A stretch of 64,000 nt of DNA from Callaeas wilsoni. Taxonomy: Eukaryota; Chordata; Aves; Passeriformes; Callaeidae. The DNA is taken from NCBI GenBank assembly GCA_013398955.1, contig VWPU01011481.1, positions 62,001 through 126,000 of the forward strand. Direction: 5' to 3'. Made by a program: the position numbers and the translations under genes. Numbering within the stretch: position 1 is the stretch's first letter; each line of letters begins with the position of its first letter. The notes under the pieces are model-generated. The model saw only the letters and a program-made list of their open reading frames with translations. It did not search any database and was not told the origin of the DNA. Positions 58,301 through 64,000 of this stretch are shown here, in pieces.

Positions 58301-61300
58301 GCAAGGATCTCCTGAAGGGATGCTGGAGCAGGAGTCTGCTGTGCAGGTAGAAGGGGGGAAGGGGCGCGTTCATTGTATTGTAGTGGGCTCTAGGCCCTAC
58401 AAAGAGCCTGGAGCTGCTGTCACTAGACCTCATTTGCCACTTCAGTTCCATCTCGGTGTCCTCCATTTGAGACGTGCCCAGACCTTGGCGGTCTGCAGGG
58501 ACCTGTGAAAAACCTGAGGTCTTCTGCTCACTGTCTGCAGCCCAGCCTGCTTTGTGTGGCACAGACCAAGAGACAGTGTGGTTCTGGCCTTTCATTTTGC
58601 TTTATATTGCTGAAGTTTCATCTTCCCTTGTACTCTTTGAAGAGCAGGGTTCATGCACATGGGCTTCTCCCTGTTAACAGCTCACAGATGTGTTTATGAA
58701 TTGTGGCTCAGGCATGACATTCACTAAACACTGTGCCCAGCCTGGCAACTGTCCCCAAGCTCTTGACGTGGGACAACCCGTAATCTCCAGACTCCAGACA
58801 GGAGCTTTCTTGTTGTGCTGGCTTGCAGTCAGGTGTGTGAGTGGTGATAGGGTGCAGTCCTGCTGCTGATAAACCTCTTCCAGCCTGCTCATGCTTGGTT
58901 TGGCTGCAGCATTCAGCATAAGTGGGTTGATCAGAGCTGCAGACCCTGGCTGTCCAGGGTAAGCTGACCTTCTCCTGCAGTGATGACATGCATGCATTGC
59001 CTGAGGGTGAGTACTTGGGCATGGTTAGGGGTTCATTGGGCAGCAAAAGAGGAGAGGAATCAGGTCAGCTGGTTTGCACGAGGGAGTTTAGGTATATTCT
59101 GGCTGATATCATGCACTTCAGTCCAAAGAAAATGCCTCTTCTCCTCAACAGTTGCTGCTAAATGGACCTCAGACTGGCAGGAAGGGTTTGCTGCCCTTCT
59201 TAAGTAATTGGTAACTTGTCTAAGGTCATCCTTGGAGCCAGTGACAGTGCCTGGCATTGAAACCAGGTCCCTCGGTGCTGTATGTGACTTGTCCTTCACA
59301 TCACTGCTTTGGTGGGAGAAGAGAGGTGCCCCAGGTATTGTTTTTTTGCAGTATTGTGATGGTAAATGTTGATTCCTGTGTTATCATCCTTCTTGTTTTA
59401 CCCCTGTGGAGCCCTGGGACAGGTGCACAGGATGATGTTTCTCAGCACAGTGCTGTGCTAGCTCTGCTGTGGAGCAGGTGGCTGTGCTGCAATGGCTTTG
59501 CTCGCATGTCCTCACCAGGGATCTGCTGGCAGAGATGTATTACCAGGCCTGTGCTTCTGGTGCTTTTCTGTCAATGCTTTCTTCCCTGCATGGCTCCCAG
59601 AGGCTGCACCCCAAGTGCTGGCCAGGCAAGCCTGGCTTAAGGCTGAAGACAGTAAACCTATGGTAGCCACAGCACAAGGACTGTACTGTGATACCACCCA
59701 GCATGTGGATCCCATCAGAAAGGCCCTTTCTAACCGCTTTTGTTCATGCAGGCGGGCAAAGCAGGTGTGGACTAGTCCTGCTGGAGGAGAGGTAGGGAAT
59801 GAGTCAGAACAGACTGCAGAAATTAGGAGCAATTTATAAGTGTCACTAGGAAAGAAAAGGAAGCTTCTCCACAGGGCACCAGGGCAGAGCCTGATGGTAT
59901 GATCTGGGCGCCAGCACCTCATCTGAGCATGAGGGCACTGACAGAACCCAGGACAGGTTGAGACTTGTCCAGAAGCTGCATCTTAGTCCCAGACTGACAT
60001 CAGGCAGGCTCAGAGCATGTCTCTGATTCCCCCCTTGCACCAGCAGCCTGCTAGAGCCCTCTCAGCTCCCCAGTGTTTATTGCACAGACCTGCCCGAACC
60101 ATGTCATGGTCCAGAAAAGGTAGTGCATCAGTAAAGTAGGAGATAGAAAACAGTTACTGTGCTGCTGCATCTCTCTCAGCAGCTGTAAGTGTTGTTATGT
60201 TATTAGAAGAGGGGTAGTGCCTGAGCAAAAAGCTCTCATGTATTGTCTTCAGTCACAGTCTATATATTTTTTGATGAGGTAAAAATAGCTTTTCTTTTTC
60301 AGGATATGCAGAGAGCAGAGGCTCCTGCTAACATCAAAGGAGAGTGACAGCTTTCCCCTGGGTGTGTGTGGCCTCAGCTGGCAGGAGCAGTAGCTGTGTT
60401 AATTCTTGCTTTGCTTTGGCTCTGTGTGAAAGGAAAGATGTTCTGGTCTCCTTTTCCTGTTCAGGTCTCTGGACCAGCCCCTGTTTCACTCTCCACTCTC
60501 CACTGCTGCTGGACCCAGCACTGTACTTCAAAGGGAAAGTGATAGTTTGCAAATGACAGAACAAGATCTCGAACACGTTACTTAGAAAATCCGTTAGGCA
60601 GGAGGCAAGCGCTGCAGGCTTTCACAGAGCTGTGGGCTGTAGCCCACCAGGGGATCCTTATCAGAAAGATCAGTCTGCTGTGTAGGGGCAGCTCCTTGCT
60701 GCCTTGCTCTATGCAGATTAAGCTGCTTGTGATATCTGCCCTGCTCACAGCTCTGAACCTGTTCCAGCTGGAGCAGCCAGCAAAGGGGACCCATGAGCGG
60801 GGAAGGAAGGAGCCAAATGGCAATACAGATGTCATCTGTATCCGAAAATGCTCAGCAGGGACTGAGTTAACCTTGACCCTGACCTGTACCACCAGTGACA
60901 GTCCAGAACTACCTCTCCTGTTAAGGGTGCACAAAAATGGGCTTTCCAAAAGCTCATTACTCATGATTATATAATGGTGGAGGATTGTGCACGGTGGAGA
61001 GGCCAGTCTGATGCTGGCACTGGAAAGCTTGCCCTCCCTTCAGCACTGTAAAAATGCTAATTGACATGTTGCTTCCTTTCCCACAAACCTGCCAGGGGCC
61101 TTCCTTCCCTCTTTCTTCTGCTTTGGGACTTTTTCTTTGGCAGTTGTGCCGAGTTCTTCTCCATCTCTATCCTTTGCATGGGAACGTGAGCAGATCTTTC
61201 ACTTCCTGCATGCTCTGATTCGCCTGCAACGAGATGGTTGAGCTCCCCCTTGCATCCTGCTCTGGGAATCTCTGTTGGGTGTATCAGCCATCAACCTCTG

Positions 61301-61475
61301 TGGTACATGCTTTGGGGCTGTTGTGAAATCTCCACTAAGCAGAAGGGAGCATGGACGAAGGGTTTACTCAGGCTGGTGCATGAAATGAGAACAAGCTCAC
61401 TTGGCAGTTGCCTTCCAGAGATGACTTCTTGTGCCTTCAGTCTCATCAGTCCTATTAAGATCTGCAGACCTGTGC

Positions 61476-61607
61476 TAAATCATGTGGGCAGAGGTGAGGA
61501 TGATGGGAGAATAGAATTTGGGCATATGGATTTATCTGTCTTGAATCATGTGGATAGGGGTGAGGATGATGAAAGAATAGAATTTAAGCATTTGGATTTA
61601 TCCTTTC
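61476..61607 (+). repeat. 66-bp tandem duplication
   Basis: Two adjacent units, 61476-61541 and 61542-61607, share AATCATGTGG, GGTGAGGATGATG and AGAATAGAATTT blocks at a constant 66-base offset, with about a dozen differences. Because 66 is a multiple of 3 it keeps an open frame across both units, but that frame has no ATG at its start and no recognised similarity. Confidence 0.85.
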
Positions 61608-64000
61608 CTCAGATTAGTTTTCCCAATGCTTTTGCTTTTCTCTTTCTTCTGGGTTTGCAGTATCTGCCTGTTCTCCATGTTCTGCTGGCTGATTGCCTGA
61701 GGCTTTGCTACTGTGACCTCTCTGGAGATGCTGTACTCAATGCTGCCTTCTACTCAGAAGGCAGAAACATGCTAGTAGGTTTTGCTTCTGCTGCAGGGCC
61801 CACTGAGAGCATCCAATTTCTGTTAATACAGGTAGGAGAGAAAGTTCCTATAAGACAGACAGTATGGCTTCTGTTTCTGAGCATTTTAAGTTGAGTCTCC
61901 TGATCTTCCCTGATTATCCTATGAGGACCCTAGGTGTTACCCTTAACTGATCTTAATCTTAGCAGCTCTTTTAGTGTGTTTTGAAGACTGACAAATTCTT
62001 CTCATCTGATGAGAAAGGATTGAGGTTATCACCTGCAGAACTGTGCACTTGATATCTGCAAGGCAGAGAGGTCCAAATGAGCATTGGCTCCAGAGAAATT
62101 CCTAGGTTAGACAGTTACTTAAAAGTAAACCACTGCACTGATGTGAGGTTTTGGTGTTTCTGCTGTAAATACAGCCTCAAAGGTGAGGATCATGCCCACT
62201 GTTGGACACAAGCCCACATGAGCAAGGAAATGTCCAAGCAAATGGCAAGGGCTGTAGCCCTTGGCAAGGGTTTATCACACGTCCTCAGCTGGCAGCGCTG
62301 ACTTTAGGTTCCAGGACATTGGCATTAGTAGCTGGAAGTAACTGGGTAACCTCTGAGATGTGAGCTGGACCTTTCCACAGCATCTAGACAGGATGCTCAT
62401 AGCAATACTTGGCTTGGTGCCAGGATTCAGGTTTGCATCTCACTGCCACTCCTGGGGTTCTTTGGTTGTTGGGGTGACTGTGTGCTGCCCAGCCCCCAGG
62501 TGTTTCCTTGCTGGACCTCCTCTGTCCACTGCTCCATGAGTCTGTGCCAGCTTGGCTGAAGAGACAAGTGGGCAGACAGGGTAAAGAGGGCAATGCAGCA
62601 GGATGCATGTGTGCCAGGCTGGAACAGTGTGGTGAGTTGCTTCTTGACTGTCTTTGTGTCCCAGAAAACACCGTGAGATCAGCTCAAGTCCCTGAACTCA
62701 TTTGCACTTGGAAATCATCTACTTACTTTGCATTTAGCAGCTCGTGCAGAGTGGGCTCCTGCCAAATGCGGCCACCTTTAACAGCAGAAGGCAATGCTGA
62801 GACCCTCCCTTTTGTTATCAGTGATGAGCAGCAGGAGCTGGTGGGAGCTACACCCTGGGCGTGAGAGAGAGCAGGCACTGCCAGAAGAGATTACAGCAGG
62901 ACACTGACCGCAGCCAGAGACACAGCAGGCTTATGAACCTCTGACTGCAGCACTTAAAATCCAGCCTGAGCCTCTGGTTTGACTTCCTCTTTGCTTATTG
63001 CCTTGGCCATGGCTACAATGCAGTGGGCTCATGTGGTTCCAGGCTAGTGGCATTAATGCTGTGAGAGCAGGAGGACACCTGGGAAAAGGAACAGAAGGAG
63101 CCTCACCTAAGGGCCAGGAGAGGGTGTCATGAGAAAAAATCGACTCTGAAACCAGGACAGAGGGAAAGGGAAAAATTTAGATCATCAGCAGACAAGGGGA
63201 GATTTTTCCTGAAGGAAAAGAAAGGGAAGGAGTGCAGAAGCACAGTCTGATGCGCTGTGCTATGTTTTTGACTTTAGAAGGTCTTGGAGCACTTAGCGAA
63301 GTCCAGATCTGAGGCTTCTCTCTTGCAGAATTGCTTGCAGCAGCCTCCTGACACTTCACAGCTTGGATGTCTGCATGTCTGTAGAGCATGACGCCTATGT
63401 ATAGGATTTAGCAGCCATGTAAGAGTGCAAGAGGTACACAACAGCAAGTGAGGCAGCTTATTTTCTCGCCCGGAATATCTCCTTCCTGGAAAATTGCTAG
63501 GAAGGCAAAAGAGAATGGAAAGAAACTCTGCAAACTCCAAATAAAGGAAAATCAGCAGAGGCAGTTTCTGCATCTGGAAGCAGTTGCTGTACGTTCTGGG
63601 GCACACAGCAAGTGACTGTGTGCGCTTGAGGCACGGCCATGCTGTGCTTTGTCATTGTTGGTGGATGGTGATAACTGAGCAACGCGTATGTCTGTGGCTG
63701 GGTGAGTTGGGATGGTGCTGACTGGGATATGTGTGTGTATCTTCTCGATGTGCACATCTGCTTGTGTTCATGGGGTCTCTGCATTTCTTTCTGTCAGTGC
63801 TCCCTTTTGCTGAAATTCAGGAGATGGCAGTGACCCAGCCCGTGCTTCCATTTCCTGGGGAGCAAATTGCCCTGAGCAATAGGCAGGCAGTCCCATCATG
63901 CAGCCTGACATCAGAAGGACAATATGGATCTGCTTTTACTGTTTGAGCCGAGCTATTCCATCTTCTCTGGTGGAATGTGTGGTCTGATGGCTGGTGTCTG

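Larger units (their letters stand above)
40202..64000 (+). other. ANK1: ANK1 first intron (incomplete)
   Basis: 23.8 kb from donor GTCAGT to the window end. No ankyrin-repeat exon, erythroid first exon or RNA gene was recognised. GC is higher than in the KAT6A introns. The long random open frames on both strands (up to about 218 codons, many starting at TTG or GTG) have no splice or codon support. Notable contents are a solo LTR (45022-45362), a 19-base-period duplication (44680-44711), a G-rich tract (52322-52357) and a 66-bp tandem duplication (61476-61607). Confidence 0.8.

Noticed and set aside
58020..58595. Overlapping 162- and 163-codon open frames on both strands
   Set aside because: Both lie in the ANK1 intron, overlap each other, lack recognised domains and show no splice context. 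They fit GC-rich non-coding sequence.
40202..64000. Search for the erythroid ANK1 first exon and for a known ANK1-hosted microRNA
   Set aside because: No sequence encoding the short erythroid start peptide was seen, and the known microRNA lies near the 3' end of ANK1, outside the window.

Overview
This is vertebrate nuclear DNA, almost certainly from a bird. Genes have GT-AG introns of about 0.25 to 3.2 kb. The few interspersed repeats are avian-type CR1 LINE tails, plus two copies of one 341-bp retroviral-type solo LTR. No prokaryotic, phage or CRISPR content was seen. Two genes are recognised, both on the + strand, in the order expected next to human 8p11 (KAT6A then ANK1, transcribed the same way).

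Region 1-8699 is the 3' part of a KAT6A intron. Its main landmark is a sense-oriented solo LTR (2391-2731) with a 6-bp target-site duplication. Region 8700-29349 holds fifteen coding exons of KAT6A (MOZ/MYST3), the MYST histone lysine acetyltransferase. They run from the first PHD finger through the second PHD finger, the C2HC zinc finger and MYST catalytic core, the acidic region and the Ser/Met-rich C-terminus to the TGA stop. Joined, they give 5427 bases (1808 codons plus stop) with every junction in frame. Only the N-terminal part of about 200 residues lies upstream of the window. The 3' UTR runs to a poly(A) signal at 31769-31774.

Region 31.8-39.9 kb is intergenic. It holds two CR1 tails, a 100-bp exon-like orphan block (33954-34053) and an isolated CpG-dense patch (37535-37715). 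At 40076-40201 lies the 42-codon alternative (neuronal-type) first coding exon of ANK1, ankyrin-1, with a strong start context and a TATA-like box 220 bases upstream. The remaining 23.8 kb is the first ANK1 intron. It carries an inverted second copy of the solo LTR (45022-45362) and no exon I can support.

The two genes are neighbours by synteny and I see no functional link. KAT6A acts on chromatin, where the PHD fingers read the H3 tail and the MYST domain acetylates it within the BRPF-ING5-MEAF6 complex. ANK1 encodes a membrane-skeleton adaptor. I did not find a new biological system. The most useful observations are the pair of solo LTRs with intact duplications, a 14-residue Cys-containing tandem repeat inside KAT6A, the orphan exon-like block, the CpG patch upstream of ANK1, and repeat-poor AT-rich tracts in the last KAT6A intron.
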